A stretch of 51,719 nucleotides of DNA, taken from contig CADCIB010000020.1 of the NCBI GenBank assembly GCA_902801375.1, positions 1 through 51,719 of the forward strand. Direction: 5' to 3'. The stretch comes from an uncultured Prevotellaceae bacterium (lineage in GTDB: Bacteria > Bacteroidota > Bacteroidia > Bacteroidales > Bacteroidaceae). Position numbers and translations under genes: made by a program. The notes under the pieces are model-generated. The model was not told where the DNA came from, did not search any database, and was given only the letters and a program-made list of their open reading frames with translations. Positions 8,789 through 17,653 of this stretch are shown here, one piece after another. Numbering within the stretch: the first letter of the stretch is position 1; each line of letters starts with the position of its first letter.

Positions 8789-8922
8789 CTGCTTTTTTAC
8801 GAAACCGACAAGTTTTTTCGCAAAATATTTACGATTTTCCTCAACTTGAATGGAAATTTAACGCAACACCACGATTTTTCAACGCGAATTAATCGTGTAT
8901 GATTCTCTCACTCATGACCATC

Positions 8923-10725
8923 TCAGAGGGGACGAGTGGCTTCGCGAAGCCAGGTTTGCTCCTCGTCGTTGAGGTGTGGAGCCAGACGATCAAACACCCG
9001 CTGATGGTAATCGTTGAGCCATTGGCGCTCTTCGGCAGTCAACATGTCGATGACAATGGGACGCGTGTCGATGGGACAGAGCGTGAGCGGCTCAAACTGG
9101 AGAAACTCGCCAAACTCAGTGGTGCGGTATGGACGGACGAGCAGCGTGTTCTCAATGCGCACGCCAAAGCGCCCTTCGAGATAGATGCCCGGTTCGTCGG
9201 TCACCGTCATGCCAGTCTTCAAGGGCGCAGGGCGGTATTCCATGCGTATCTGGTGCGGACCTTCGTGCACATTGAGGTAAGCCCCTACCCCATGGCCTGT
9301 GCCATGCAAGTAGTTCATGCCCTCGCGCCACATGGCTGCCCGGGCGACGGCATCGAGCTGTGTGCCAGAAGCATTGGCCGGGAACTTCAGGTTCTGCAAC
9401 TGCAGATGACCTTTCAGCACCAGGGTGTAGACGCGTCGCTGCTCATCGGAGAGCGGACCGAGGGCGATGGTGCGCGTGATATCTGTGGTGCCATCTTGAT
9501 ATTGTGCGCCACTGTCGAGCAACAGCAAACCCTCAGCTTTCAGCGGAATGTCTGTCTCGGGCGTTGGCTCGTAGTGGACGATGGCCCCATGCTCCTGATA
9601 GGCGGAGATGGTGTCGAAGGAGATATCCTTGAACAGCGGTTGCTCACGTCTAAGGGTCTCGAGTTTCTGGGCTACGGTAAGTTCTGACAGTGGGCAGGGC
9701 GGAACCATGCCACACGGGGCAATGGCGCCCTCGAGCCAGCGGAGGAAACGAACCATCGCGATGCCATCCTTCAGCATGGCGCTACGGAAACCATCGATTT
9801 CAGCCTCGTTCTTCACGGCCTTCATCATCTTTACGGGCGACTGACTGCGAATGACGTCGCGAGTGACGGTCTTAAACAGCGTGTAGTTTACCTCAGCAGG
9901 GTCCATCAGGATATTATATTCGAAATAGTCCTTCAGTCCACGACGGATGTTCTCATAGTCATCGATGTCGACACCTTCGTCCATGAGATAGGCTTTCACG
10001 GCAGCCGAGAGCTTCACCTTATTAATAAATAAGGTAACCTTCGACGAGCTGATGAGCAGATAGCTGACGAAGACAGGATTGCAATGCACGTCGCTGCCAC
10101 GCAGGTTGAGCGTCCAGGCGATGTCGTCGAGGGCAGTAATGAGCATGCCGTCAGCATGCTGCTGGCGCAGGGCCTTGCGAATGCGCGCTATTTTCTCGTG
10201 GCATGGTTCGCCTGCCAGTTCCAATGGCTGTATGCTAACGGGATTCTGCGGGATGGCAGGCCGACCGCTCCATATCTGCTGCAGCGGGTCGAGATTGGTG
10301 CGGAGGGTCAGTCCGCCCTGCGCACGAAGGTCGGCAATGAGGCTCTCCACTTCAGCGGTAGCGCATACCATGCCGTCGATGCCCACCTCTGTGGTGGGTG
10401 CGTTTTTCAATTCCTGGCCAAGCCACTCGGCAATAGAGGGCGTGCCGGCAATGCGTTCCTTCATCAGCTGAAAGCCTGTGCCAGCCAACTGTTCGGCGGC
10501 AGCGATGAAGTAGCGAGAGTCGGTCCAGAGCGCCGCCTTGTCGAGTGTGACCACGGCAGTACCAGCCGAACCGTCGAAGCCGCTGATCCATTCGCGGCCT
10601 TTCCAATGGTCGGGCACATACTCACCGCTATGCGGGTCGGTACTGGGGAAGATAAAAGCACTCAGGTGTTCGCGGCGCATGAGGTCGCGGAGCTCGATAA
10701 GACGCTGGGGAATTTGTGGGTTCAT
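8923..10725 (-). CDS. Xaa-Pro aminopeptidase (M24B, aminopeptidase P type)
   Basis: A 600-residue cytosolic metallopeptidase expected to remove an N-terminal residue preceding proline. It has the long three-part layout of the eukaryotic/Bacteroidota aminopeptidase P: two creatinase-like N-terminal domains (from IPQRLIELRDLMRREHLSAF; D-S-R-Y-F near residue 70) and a C-terminal pita-bread domain. Metal ligands are visible: D in LLLLDSGAQYQDGTTD, the second D in TTDITRT, H in GTGHGVG, E in TDEPGIYLEG and E in GVRIENT. There is no signal peptide. It starts at 10725 with no better alternative. The next gene upstream is an unrelated thioredoxin-like gene, 87 bases away on the same strand. Confidence 0.93.
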   Translation of the reverse strand: MNPQIPQRLIELRDLMRREHLSAFIFPSTDPHSGEYVPDHWKGREWISGFDGSAGTAVVTLDKAALWTDSRYFIAAAEQLAGTGFQLMKERIAGTPSIAEWLGQELKNAPTTEVGIDGMVCATAEVESLIADLRAQGGLTLRTNLDPLQQIWSGRPAIPQNPVSIQPLELAGEPCHEKIARIRKALRQQHADGMLITALDDIAWTLNLRGSDVHCNPVFVSYLLISSSKVTLFINKVKLSAAVKAYLMDEGVDIDDYENIRRGLKDYFEYNILMDPAEVNYTLFKTVTRDVIRSQSPVKMMKAVKNEAEIDGFRSAMLKDGIAMVRFLRWLEGAIAPCGMVPPCPLSELTVAQKLETLRREQPLFKDISFDTISAYQEHGAIVHYEPTPETDIPLKAEGLLLLDSGAQYQDGTTDITRTIALGPLSDEQRRVYTLVLKGHLQLQNLKFPANASGTQLDAVARAAMWREGMNYLHGTGHGVGAYLNVHEGPHQIRMEYRPAPLKTGMTVTDEPGIYLEGRFGVRIENTLLVRPYRTTEFGEFLQFEPLTLCPIDTRPIVIDMLTAEERQWLNDYHQRVFDRLAPHLNDEEQTWLREATRPL

Positions 10726-10812
10726 GGGTGATGGATTAATGATGGGGGCAACGGCGAACTGCCGCTTATATGACCAAATGAAGGGGGCGGCAGAATAGCC
10801 GTTTACAGGACT

Positions 10813-11922
10813 TTAGAAACCGTAGATTTCTTTTAGCTTGTCGCCAAGTTTGGAGCCGCGGAGGTCGCGGGCGATGACCGTTCCTTCCGGATCGATGAGA
10901 AGACTCGAGGGGATGGAGTTGATGTTGTAGACTTCAGCAGCCTCTGACTGCCAGCCTTGCAGGTCGGAGAGGTGTATCCAGTAGAGCCCTTTGTCGCGCA
11001 CAGCCTTCTTCCAAGCCTCTGCTTTCTGGTCGAACGAGAGGCCCACGATCTGGAAACCCTTCGCGTGATACTTCTCATAATTGGCCTTCACATTGGGCAT
11101 TTCCGCCATACAGGGACCGCACCATGAGGCCCAAAAGTCGACAAGCACATAGTTGCCACGGCCGCAGTAGTCGCTCAAGCGGTGCATGCGTCCGTCCATG
11201 TCGGGCTCTTCAAGGTCGATGAAGCGCTGACCGATAAGATTTTGCAACTTCTCGTCGAGCATGATGCGCTCTATGGTCTCGCGGCCCATCGGGTAGTTGT
11301 AATATGGTCTTTCGGGCGATAGCAGTTGGGCTTTGATCTCTTCATTGCCCATAGCATTGCAGAGGTTTATCAACTCGTCGAGGTAGACCACAGGAATGAG
11401 ATTGTCCTTCTCACCAATGATTTCGGCATAGGTGGCCATCTCGTCGAGCCCTTGCGCCTGCATCCGCTTCATGAGGTCCACGACCTGTTGCTCGCAACCG
11501 TCAAGGGGATTGCCGTCGTTGTCGGTCAGCTGAAGCAATTCCTCGCCCAAGGCATCCTGCAAACCACTGATGGAGTCGAGCCGACGGTCGTAGTCGTTGA
11601 GGCGGTTGTTCACCTCCGAACTGCGAAGAATGCCGGTGATAAGGTCGGCCTGTACGGACTGTCCATCGTTGAAGAAGATGCTCACGGTGTTACCATCGTC
11701 CACGCCCAATCCGATGAGGGCATTGGCAGCGGCTTGTCCGTAAAGGGCAAATCGCCCATTGCTGACTGCCACGCTGTCGAGCAGCTGGAAATGGTCGGAG
11801 AGGTCGTAGACATACACTGTTGCCGCGTCGTCGGGACAAATGCCCGCCACGCTGTACTTCACCTGTGCCATCATGGCGACAGACAGCACAGAAAGCCATC
11901 CTATGGTCAGAAATCTCTTCAT
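10813..11922 (-). CDS. TlpA-like thiol-disulfide oxidoreductase with DUF4369-type N-terminal domain
   Basis: A 369-residue exported protein. It has a signal peptide (MKRFLTIGWLSVLSVAMMAQ), an N-terminal beta domain of the DUF4369 type common in Bacteroidota, a helical middle, and a C-terminal thioredoxin/AhpC fold. The redox motif is W-C-G-P-C with cysteines at residues 268 and 271 in DFWASWCGPCMAEMP. It probably acts in the periplasm as a reductase or cytochrome/lipoprotein maturation factor; the precise partner cannot be read from sequence. The mdh hairpin lies just upstream, so it is transcribed separately from mdh. Confidence 0.88.
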   Translation of the reverse strand: MKRFLTIGWLSVLSVAMMAQVKYSVAGICPDDAATVYVYDLSDHFQLLDSVAVSNGRFALYGQAAANALIGLGVDDGNTVSIFFNDGQSVQADLITGILRSSEVNNRLNDYDRRLDSISGLQDALGEELLQLTDNDGNPLDGCEQQVVDLMKRMQAQGLDEMATYAEIIGEKDNLIPVVYLDELINLCNAMGNEEIKAQLLSPERPYYNYPMGRETIERIMLDEKLQNLIGQRFIDLEEPDMDGRMHRLSDYCGRGNYVLVDFWASWCGPCMAEMPNVKANYEKYHAKGFQIVGLSFDQKAEAWKKAVRDKGLYWIHLSDLQGWQSEAAEVYNINSIPSSLLIDPEGTVIARDLRGSKLGDKLKEIYGF

Positions 11923-11938
11923 ATCGTTTCTTTGTAAA

Positions 11939-11981
11939 GACAGGTAGACGGATAGTTAGAAAAGCTATCTGCCTACCTGTC
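11939..11981 (-). terminator. Hairpin terminator after mdh
   Basis: GACAGGTAG (11939-11947) pairs with CTACCTGTC (11973-11981), and the inner GATAG pairs with CTATC. It lies in the 81-base gap between mdh and the thioredoxin-like gene. The trailing T-tract on the minus strand is short (TTTACAAAG), so termination may be partial. Confidence 0.6.
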
Positions 11982-12003
11982 TCATGATTATACCTATCAA
12001 AGA

Positions 12004-12996
12004 TCAGAGGTTCGGGTTGATCTTGCTCCACTCGCTGATGGGCGGCACGATGTTGAGTGTCACCAGCTCGTCGCGCATCTTGCAGAGGTGCTCGTAAGAA
12101 GCATCGAGCTTGGCGTTCTCCTCGGGCAGACCCTGCGGCACTTCATAGTGCGCACCGTTCTGGTCGAGGGTGGTCTTCATGGCCATCATGATGTGGTTGT
12201 ACTTATCGGTCGACACATAGGTACCCACGGGGAAGCGGAAAGGCTCACCGCCCATAGCCGAACGGATCATCTCAACAGAGAGATAAGCGGGGCTCTGGAA
12301 CGAGCTACGGCCACGCAGCTTGATGATGGCGGCACCACCCTGGGTGACGTCCTTCTTCATCTGTTCCCACTCCTCGGCGGGGAACTCGGCAGTACCGATG
12401 ATGTCGGTCAGCTTGCGACCAGCGATGGTCACGTGGCTGCCGAATACGGCCATCTGCTCGCCGTGTCCGCCGTATGTGGCGCAACCTGTGATCTCGCTCT
12501 GCATCACATTGAACTTCTTGGCCAGAGCCGACTGCAGACGGGTGGTATCCAAACCAGCCAATGTGGTCACCTGGCAGGGCTTCAGTCCGCTGTAGAGCAG
12601 CGTCACCAGACCGGTGAGGTCGGCGGGGTTGAAGATAATCACCACGTGCTTCACGTCGGGGCAGTACTTCTGGATGTTCTGACCGAGCTCCTCAGCAATC
12701 TTGCAGTTGCCAGCCAACAGATCCTCACGGGTCATACCCTCCTTACGGGGAGCACCACCAGAAGAGATGATGTACTTGGCACCACGGAAAGCTTCCTCAG
12801 CATTGGTGGTGGCGGTGATTTTCACGCTGTCGAAACCACTCTGGCGCATTTCTTCGGCTACGCCTTCGGGTGAGAATACGTCGTAGAGACAGATGTCGTT
12901 GGTCAGACCCATCATCAAAGCGGTCTGTGCCATGTTTGATCCGATCATGCCGGCTGCGCCGACGATGACCAGTTTGTCGTTAGTTAAAAATGCCAT
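12004..12996 (-). CDS. mdh: Malate dehydrogenase
   Basis: A 330-residue NAD-dependent dehydrogenase that interconverts malate and oxaloacetate, part of the fumarate/succinate pathway of these anaerobes. It has an N-terminal Rossmann motif (LVIVGAAGMIGSNMAQ), substrate-binding S-S-G-G-A-P-R-K-E-G-M-T-R, F-N-P-A-D in the NAD region, and the catalytic histidine region C-A-T-Y-G-G-H-G-E-Q-M. It resembles the Bacteroides-type enzyme rather than E. coli Mdh. It is divergently transcribed from the carbonic anhydrase-like gene, with its own promoter at 13036-13043. Confidence 0.95.
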   Translation of the reverse strand: MAFLTNDKLVIVGAAGMIGSNMAQTALMMGLTNDICLYDVFSPEGVAEEMRQSGFDSVKITATTNAEEAFRGAKYIISSGGAPRKEGMTREDLLAGNCKIAEELGQNIQKYCPDVKHVVIIFNPADLTGLVTLLYSGLKPCQVTTLAGLDTTRLQSALAKKFNVMQSEITGCATYGGHGEQMAVFGSHVTIAGRKLTDIIGTAEFPAEEWEQMKKDVTQGGAAIIKLRGRSSFQSPAYLSVEMIRSAMGGEPFRFPVGTYVSTDKYNHIMMAMKTTLDQNGAHYEVPQGLPEENAKLDASYEHLCKMRDELVTLNIVPPISEWSKINPNL

Positions 12997-13035
12997 TTCT
13001 TATCTGTTTTTAAAACATTAATTAAATTCACGTTG

Positions 13036-13043
13036 CAAAGGTA
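13036..13043 (-). promoter_or_regulatory. mdh promoter -7 box (TACCTTTG)
   Basis: The minus strand reads TACCTTTG, a perfect TAnnTTTG match, 40 bases before the mdh start codon. Confidence 0.65.
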
Positions 13044-13138
13044 ATGATTTTAGTGGAAACAACCACACAACTGAGTGAAAAATAAAGATAAAAACGTTCA
13101 ACAAATAAAAAATGCTTGGTTGTTCGCCTTTTTATTCG

Positions 13139-13146
13139 TAACTTTG
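13139..13146 (+). promoter_or_regulatory. Promoter -7 box (TAACTTTG) for the gamma-carbonic anhydrase-like gene
   Basis: TAACTTTG with a TTG (13116-13118) exactly 20 bases upstream, the usual Bacteroidota spacing. It lies 31 bases before the ATG at 13178 and is divergent from the mdh promoter. Confidence 0.7.
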
Positions 13147-13177
13147 CCCCCGAAATACTCATTCAAGGATAAAAATA

Positions 13178-13687
13178 ATGGCACTGATAAAAGAAGTAAA
13201 TGGACTCAAGCCCAAATGGGGCAAGAACTGCTATTTTAGTGAGAACGCTACGATCGTGGGCGAAGTGGAAATGGGCGACGAATGCTCGGTATGGTTCAAC
13301 GCTGTTGTGCGCGGCGACGTGATGTGGATACATATCGGCGACCGCACCAACGTGCAAGATGGAGCCGTGCTGCACACCACTTTCAAGACAGGCCCGCTGA
13401 CCATCGGCAGCGATGTGACCATCGGCCACAACGCCACCATCCACGCCTGCGTCATCCACGACGGAGCCCTCATCGGCATGGGAGCCACGCTGCTCGACCA
13501 CTGTGAGATAGGCGAAGGGGCTATCGTAGCCGCAGGAGCGCTCGTCGTTGGCGGCACGAAGATCGGTCCCCACGAGATTTGGGGAGGCGTGCCCGCTAAA
13601 TTCATCAAGAAGACACGTCCCGGACAGACGGACAATGCAGCCCACTACGTGGCATATATGGACTGGTACCGCGACCGCGAAGACTAG
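13178..13687 (+). CDS. Gamma-class carbonic anhydrase-like hexapeptide protein
   Basis: A 169-residue left-handed beta-helix protein. It shows hexapeptide repeats (isoleucine/valine every sixth residue, as in IGSDVTIGHNATIHACVI) and the family landmarks V-V-R-G-D, D-R-T-N-V-Q-D-G-A-V-L-H and G-H-N-A-T-I-H. The histidines in L-H-T-T, I-G-H-N and T-I-H-A match the three zinc ligands of gamma-carbonic anhydrases. Many such YrdA/PaaY-like relatives have no proven activity, so the call is to family level. It lies 46 bases before the CotH-family gene and may share its transcript. Confidence 0.88.
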   Translation: MALIKEVNGLKPKWGKNCYFSENATIVGEVEMGDECSVWFNAVVRGDVMWIHIGDRTNVQDGAVLHTTFKTGPLTIGSDVTIGHNATIHACVIHDGALIGMGATLLDHCEIGEGAIVAAGALVVGGTKIGPHEIWGGVPAKFIKKTRPGQTDNAAHYVAYMDWYRDRED

Positions 13688-13733
13688 CGAAAACGCTCCA
13701 CCGACACAAGACTGACTACAAACACAACTGAAT

Positions 13734-15971
13734 ATGACAAACAAATCAATCATCATCGCCATCCTGCTATTGATGGCGGGACAAATGGTTTACTCGCAGC
13801 AGGCCGACAACTATCGAGGTCGGTTGCGCAACCGATTCGTGAAGGTTGACAACACCAACCTCCCTATCGTCTTCATAGACGTCGAGGGGCAGATGATTCT
13901 GCGCGACACTTATATCCTCGCCAAGATGAAGATCATCGACAACGGCGAAGGGCAGCTCAACCACGGCGACACCATCGCTTATCCTGACCAGCATATCGAC
14001 TATCAGGGATGGATTGCCTTGAAATACCGCGGCAACTCGTCGTTCGACAGTTCCGACAAGAAGCCCTACGCCTTCCGCACGCTCAAGGAAGCCGTGCTTC
14101 CAGACGACGGAGGCGACAAGAAGAAAGTGGAGATTCTGGGCATGGGCAAGGACAACAAGTGGGCCTTCATCGCTCCTTGGTGCGACGAGGTGATGTTCCG
14201 CGACATCCTTTCCTTCGACCTGGCGCGCCCGTGGTTCGACTATGTGCCGCACGGTCGCCTCTGTGAGCTCTTCCTCGACGGCACTTATTATGGCGTCTAT
14301 GCCCTCTGCGAACGTGTTTCCCAGGGTAAGCAGCGTCTCAACCTCGAAGACCCAGGCACGCGCGACGGTGACCTCACGGGCGACTACCTCGTAGAGATAG
14401 ACCGCGACGACGAGCCGAACTACGTATCGAAACACCACCCATGGGGCGATATGGAGGGGTACAACGAGCTCAACTGGTACGACATCCACTACCAATATAA
14501 GTTTCCCGACGACGAGGACTGGGCCGCCCTACCCGCAGGAACACGAAACGCACTGCAGCAGGAAATTGATAATATGGAAGATTCCTTCCTTGCTGACGAC
14601 TGGCAGGACCCCGAGGGCGGCTATCGCAACTACATCGACGAGACTTCGTTCATCGACTACCTCCTCTCCACTGAGGTTGCAATGAACATCGACGGCTATC
14701 GGTTGTCCACCAACTTCTATAAATATAGTAACACACGTGCTGAGGAGACAGGCATCGACCCACGCTGGAAAATGTCGCTCTGGGACTTCAACATCGCGTG
14801 GGGTAACGCCAACTACTACCACGGACAGGAAACCGACAAGTGGCACTATGCCATGAACCTGCGCGACTCCTACGACGGACTGCAGGTGCCTTTCTACTGG
14901 CACCGAATGGTTTCTGACACCCTTTTCATGCAGCACGTCAAGGAGCGTTGGCAGCAATACCGGCAAGAAAACTATTCCGACGAACGTCTTTTCGCCACCG
15001 TCGATTCCTTGGCCACTCTCCTCACCAACGGTGGGGCTGCCGACCGCAACGAGCGCGCATGGGGCATGTACAGCCGCTCAAGCATTTGGCCGCTTCCCTT
15101 CTATGCCAAGTCGTACGACGAAGCTCTTGATTACCTCAAGACTTGGATCGTGCAACGCCTGGCATTTATGGACAAGAACCTCCGACTGCCACGCGTGATA
15201 GAGACGATGCCCATCATGATAGCCAACGGGTGGAATGCTGACATCGTGGCAGAGAAACGCCCCGCCAACACCTCCACATCGACCACCATCGACGGCTCTG
15301 ACCGAGCTTTCTACGCAGAATCGGTGCGACAAGACGGTGGACTGCCCGACAACGGACGTATCGTATCGGCCAATGAGAACGTGCAATATATCCTGGACGA
15401 CTATGCCGCCAACCAGTCATTGACCATGAAATCGCCGGGGATGAGTGGCACGCTTACCTTCTACAATCCCGTGGAAACCAGCGAACTCTTCGTGCTCGGC
15501 ACCAGCGGCAACGGTGAGGCCAGCGTAGCCGTCACCCTCAACTATGCCGATGGTGAAGAGGTGTCCTTAGGGAAGTATTCTATCCGCGACTGGTCGGTAC
15601 GCAATCCGCAGGGCGACGAAGCAGTCACAAAATTGGGCAACATCACACGAAACAGCGATGCCTTGAGCAGCGACAACCACTACTGTCTCTTCGACTTCTC
15701 CGTTCCCGTAGAAAAGAACCGCCCGCTTGCCTCCGTCACCTTTACCTCCACGAACTACGCCTACGCCTCGATCCTTGCACTGTCGGCGCTCTATGAGCCT
15801 GTGGTGATACCCACCGACATCGCGAACAGTGGCTTTGCAGACCACAACACAAAGGCCATCGAAGGCATGTATACCCTCGACGGCCAGCGTATTGTCCAAA
15901 AGCAACAGGCGAAAGGCGTGCTCATCATCCGCTACACGGACGGCACTTCGCGAAAAGTCATCGTCAGATAG
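13734..15971 (+). CDS. Secreted CotH-family protein with T9SS-like tail
   Basis: A 745-residue protein with signal peptide (MTNKSIIIAILLLMAGQMVYSQQ). Residues about 40-490 match the CotH family, an atypical protein kinase fold first known from spore coats. Visible hallmarks are I-K-Y/K-Y-R-G-N-S-S, K-K-P-Y-A-F-R, D-N-K-W-A-F-I-A, the F-R-D-I-L-S segment, F-L-D-G-T-Y-Y-G-V-Y-A-L-C-E, D-Y-L-V-E-I-D and L-W-D-F-N-I-A-W-G-N. A beta-rich C-terminal part follows, and the end (Y-T-L-D-G-Q-R-I...K-G-V-L-I-I) resembles the T9SS-type tail of neighbours. CotH proteins in secreted enzymes are linked to surface display or cellulosome-like assembly; the substrate here is unknown. It is convergent with the beta-helix gene, with only 13 bases between stops. 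Confidence 0.85.
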   Translation: MTNKSIIIAILLLMAGQMVYSQQADNYRGRLRNRFVKVDNTNLPIVFIDVEGQMILRDTYILAKMKIIDNGEGQLNHGDTIAYPDQHIDYQGWIALKYRGNSSFDSSDKKPYAFRTLKEAVLPDDGGDKKKVEILGMGKDNKWAFIAPWCDEVMFRDILSFDLARPWFDYVPHGRLCELFLDGTYYGVYALCERVSQGKQRLNLEDPGTRDGDLTGDYLVEIDRDDEPNYVSKHHPWGDMEGYNELNWYDIHYQYKFPDDEDWAALPAGTRNALQQEIDNMEDSFLADDWQDPEGGYRNYIDETSFIDYLLSTEVAMNIDGYRLSTNFYKYSNTRAEETGIDPRWKMSLWDFNIAWGNANYYHGQETDKWHYAMNLRDSYDGLQVPFYWHRMVSDTLFMQHVKERWQQYRQENYSDERLFATVDSLATLLTNGGAADRNERAWGMYSRSSIWPLPFYAKSYDEALDYLKTWIVQRLAFMDKNLRLPRVIETMPIMIANGWNADIVAEKRPANTSTSTTIDGSDRAFYAESVRQDGGLPDNGRIVSANENVQYILDDYAANQSLTMKSPGMSGTLTFYNPVETSELFVLGTSGNGEASVAVTLNYADGEEVSLGKYSIRDWSVRNPQGDEAVTKLGNITRNSDALSSDNHYCLFDFSVPVEKNRPLASVTFTSTNYAYASILALSALYEPVVIPTDIANSGFADHNTKAIEGMYTLDGQRIVQKQQAKGVLIIRYTDGTSRKVIVR

Positions 15972-15984
15972 CTTTCGCAATCAC

Positions 15985-17553
15985 CTATTTGAAACTATTG
16001 GGATAGTATTTCTTGACGAACGAAATCATGTCGTACACACCGCCCTTCGTGAGCGGCGTGCCACCGAATTTGCTCGGTTCGTCGGTTAGTTTCAGTTCGA
16101 AACGCTCACCATTCCAAGTCTGCGTAGCCAGCAGGCGATAAAGATTCTCGGCATCCACCATCTGGACGCTCTTGCCTAAGCGTGGCAGGACGGCACGACA
16201 ATCGATCTCAGAAGGAATGCCTTGGTAAAGTGTGATGAGCGGATTCGGTGTCAGTACACGTGTCGTAGGATCATAATCGTAGAAGTTCACTCCCAGTGCA
16301 TCGGTACAAAACAGATGGTTGATGGCGAAGAGACTGTGACCGTTCTTCATGCGCCAATAGCAGCACTCAATGGCACGGTAGTCGCCTTCCAAGTGGTTCT
16401 CAGTCGAATAGCCTGCCAGAATATAACCGTTGGGGACGTCGACCTCCAGCACATCCAGTTCGCTGTTGGCTGGGAAACGCACAGCGGCGCCCGTCTGCTG
16501 CATGAGTGGTGAGCGCGAGATGTCGGCCAAAGCGATGAAGAAATCGCGAATGGTGGGTTTCTTCACATCAGCCGGCAGAGTCAAGGGTTTCTCATCCCAA
16601 TCCCAATCCGTGTACATCATCTCATTATCGTCTTCGCCTTCGCCACAAGTACAATCACCATCTTCAGATTCATGATTAAGGTCGCCCATCCACTGATTCT
16701 CCCATACAATCCCTTCGTCGACCACCAAATCCATTTCGCCAAGACGACCTACGGGATGGTCGATGGTACAATTCACCATACGGATGGGGTTCCCACTGAC
16801 GCTGAACAATTCACCATCGTTGTCGTGAATGTCGCATTTCGTGAACGTGACTTCCTCACAAAAACTGACGTTGATGAGCGAGAACTCACGGCAGTTGTAG
16901 AAGTTGCAATCAGTAAAAGAGAAATTCTTGCAATGCTCCAAGGTCATGATCTGGTAGCTGCAGTCGCGGATGATGGTATTCTTGCATTGCAGGCCATTCG
17001 ACCTGTCAGCCCCAATGCCTTCCGTACCACAACCGTAGAGGTCGCAACCTTCAATAACAGTGTTTTGACATCCTCTGATGGCCACCACGCCACCCTGACA
17101 ATAGCCTGAATCGGTATGTCCGAGTGTCAGGTTGCGCAGGGTGATATCCTTACAGTTGAAGAAACTCAGCACATAGGCATAACGAGGCTCCACGATGATG
17201 CCCGCCATGTCGCCCTCGCCTTCGATGGTGAGGTTGCTCATACCTGCGATGTCGAGTTCCTTGCCGTCGAACTGGTCGGACCAACCCAATCGAGGTTTGT
17301 TGTATTCATCGTAGTGATCGTAGTAGATATCAAACTCACCGATGTTGTAGGCTGCCCTGATCTCCTCGTCTTCAATGGCAGGCGTTAGCTTCAAGACAGT
17401 ATATCCCGGGATGACAATGCGCGTGTCGTTGCCAAGCGCCTTGAGAAACTCCTCGGCCGTTGTCACGCGTTTCACCGTCTGTTTCTTCGCAGCATTGACA
17501 CTCTGCAAGCCAAGAAGCAGTCCGATGATCATAAAAATCGATATTCTCTTCAT
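15985..17553 (-). CDS. Secreted right-handed parallel beta-helix protein
   Basis: A 522-residue protein with signal peptide (MKRISIFMIIGLLLGLQSVNAA). Residues about 120-290 carry regular beta-helix coils with N/C-rich turns: LRNLTLGHTDSG, V-I-E-G-C-D-L-Y-G-C-G, I-I-R-D-C-S-Y, F-T-D-C-N-F-Y-N-C-R, F-T-K-C-D-I-H-D-N. This resembles pectate-lyase-like or DUF1565-type proteins. An acidic, Cys-containing linker (near residues 290-310) precedes a second domain of about 200 residues that I do not recognise. There is no catalytic signature that would assign a substrate, and no T9SS-like tail. It could bind or cleave a polysaccharide. Confidence 0.8.
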   Translation of the reverse strand: MKRISIFMIIGLLLGLQSVNAAKKQTVKRVTTAEEFLKALGNDTRIVIPGYTVLKLTPAIEDEEIRAAYNIGEFDIYYDHYDEYNKPRLGWSDQFDGKELDIAGMSNLTIEGEGDMAGIIVEPRYAYVLSFFNCKDITLRNLTLGHTDSGYCQGGVVAIRGCQNTVIEGCDLYGCGTEGIGADRSNGLQCKNTIIRDCSYQIMTLEHCKNFSFTDCNFYNCREFSLINVSFCEEVTFTKCDIHDNDGELFSVSGNPIRMVNCTIDHPVGRLGEMDLVVDEGIVWENQWMGDLNHESEDGDCTCGEGEDDNEMMYTDWDWDEKPLTLPADVKKPTIRDFFIALADISRSPLMQQTGAAVRFPANSELDVLEVDVPNGYILAGYSTENHLEGDYRAIECCYWRMKNGHSLFAINHLFCTDALGVNFYDYDPTTRVLTPNPLITLYQGIPSEIDCRAVLPRLGKSVQMVDAENLYRLLATQTWNGERFELKLTDEPSKFGGTPLTKGGVYDMISFVKKYYPNSFK

Positions 17554-17594
17554 ACTCAGACTATCTATGAATGGTTACACTAATCGATAGGAAC

Positions 17595-17632
17595 AATAAA
17601 GGGGCAGGCACACTTTTGCCCTGCCCCTTATT
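17595..17632 (-). terminator. Rho-independent-like terminator
   Basis: AATAAAGGGGCAGG (17595-17608) pairs with CCTGCCCCTTATT (17620-17632) around a short loop. It sits just after the stop of the minus-strand gene at 17654-18736. The T-tract is weak, but the stem is strong. Confidence 0.65.
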
Positions 17633-17653
17633 CCGGTTTGTAAAAAATTCAGT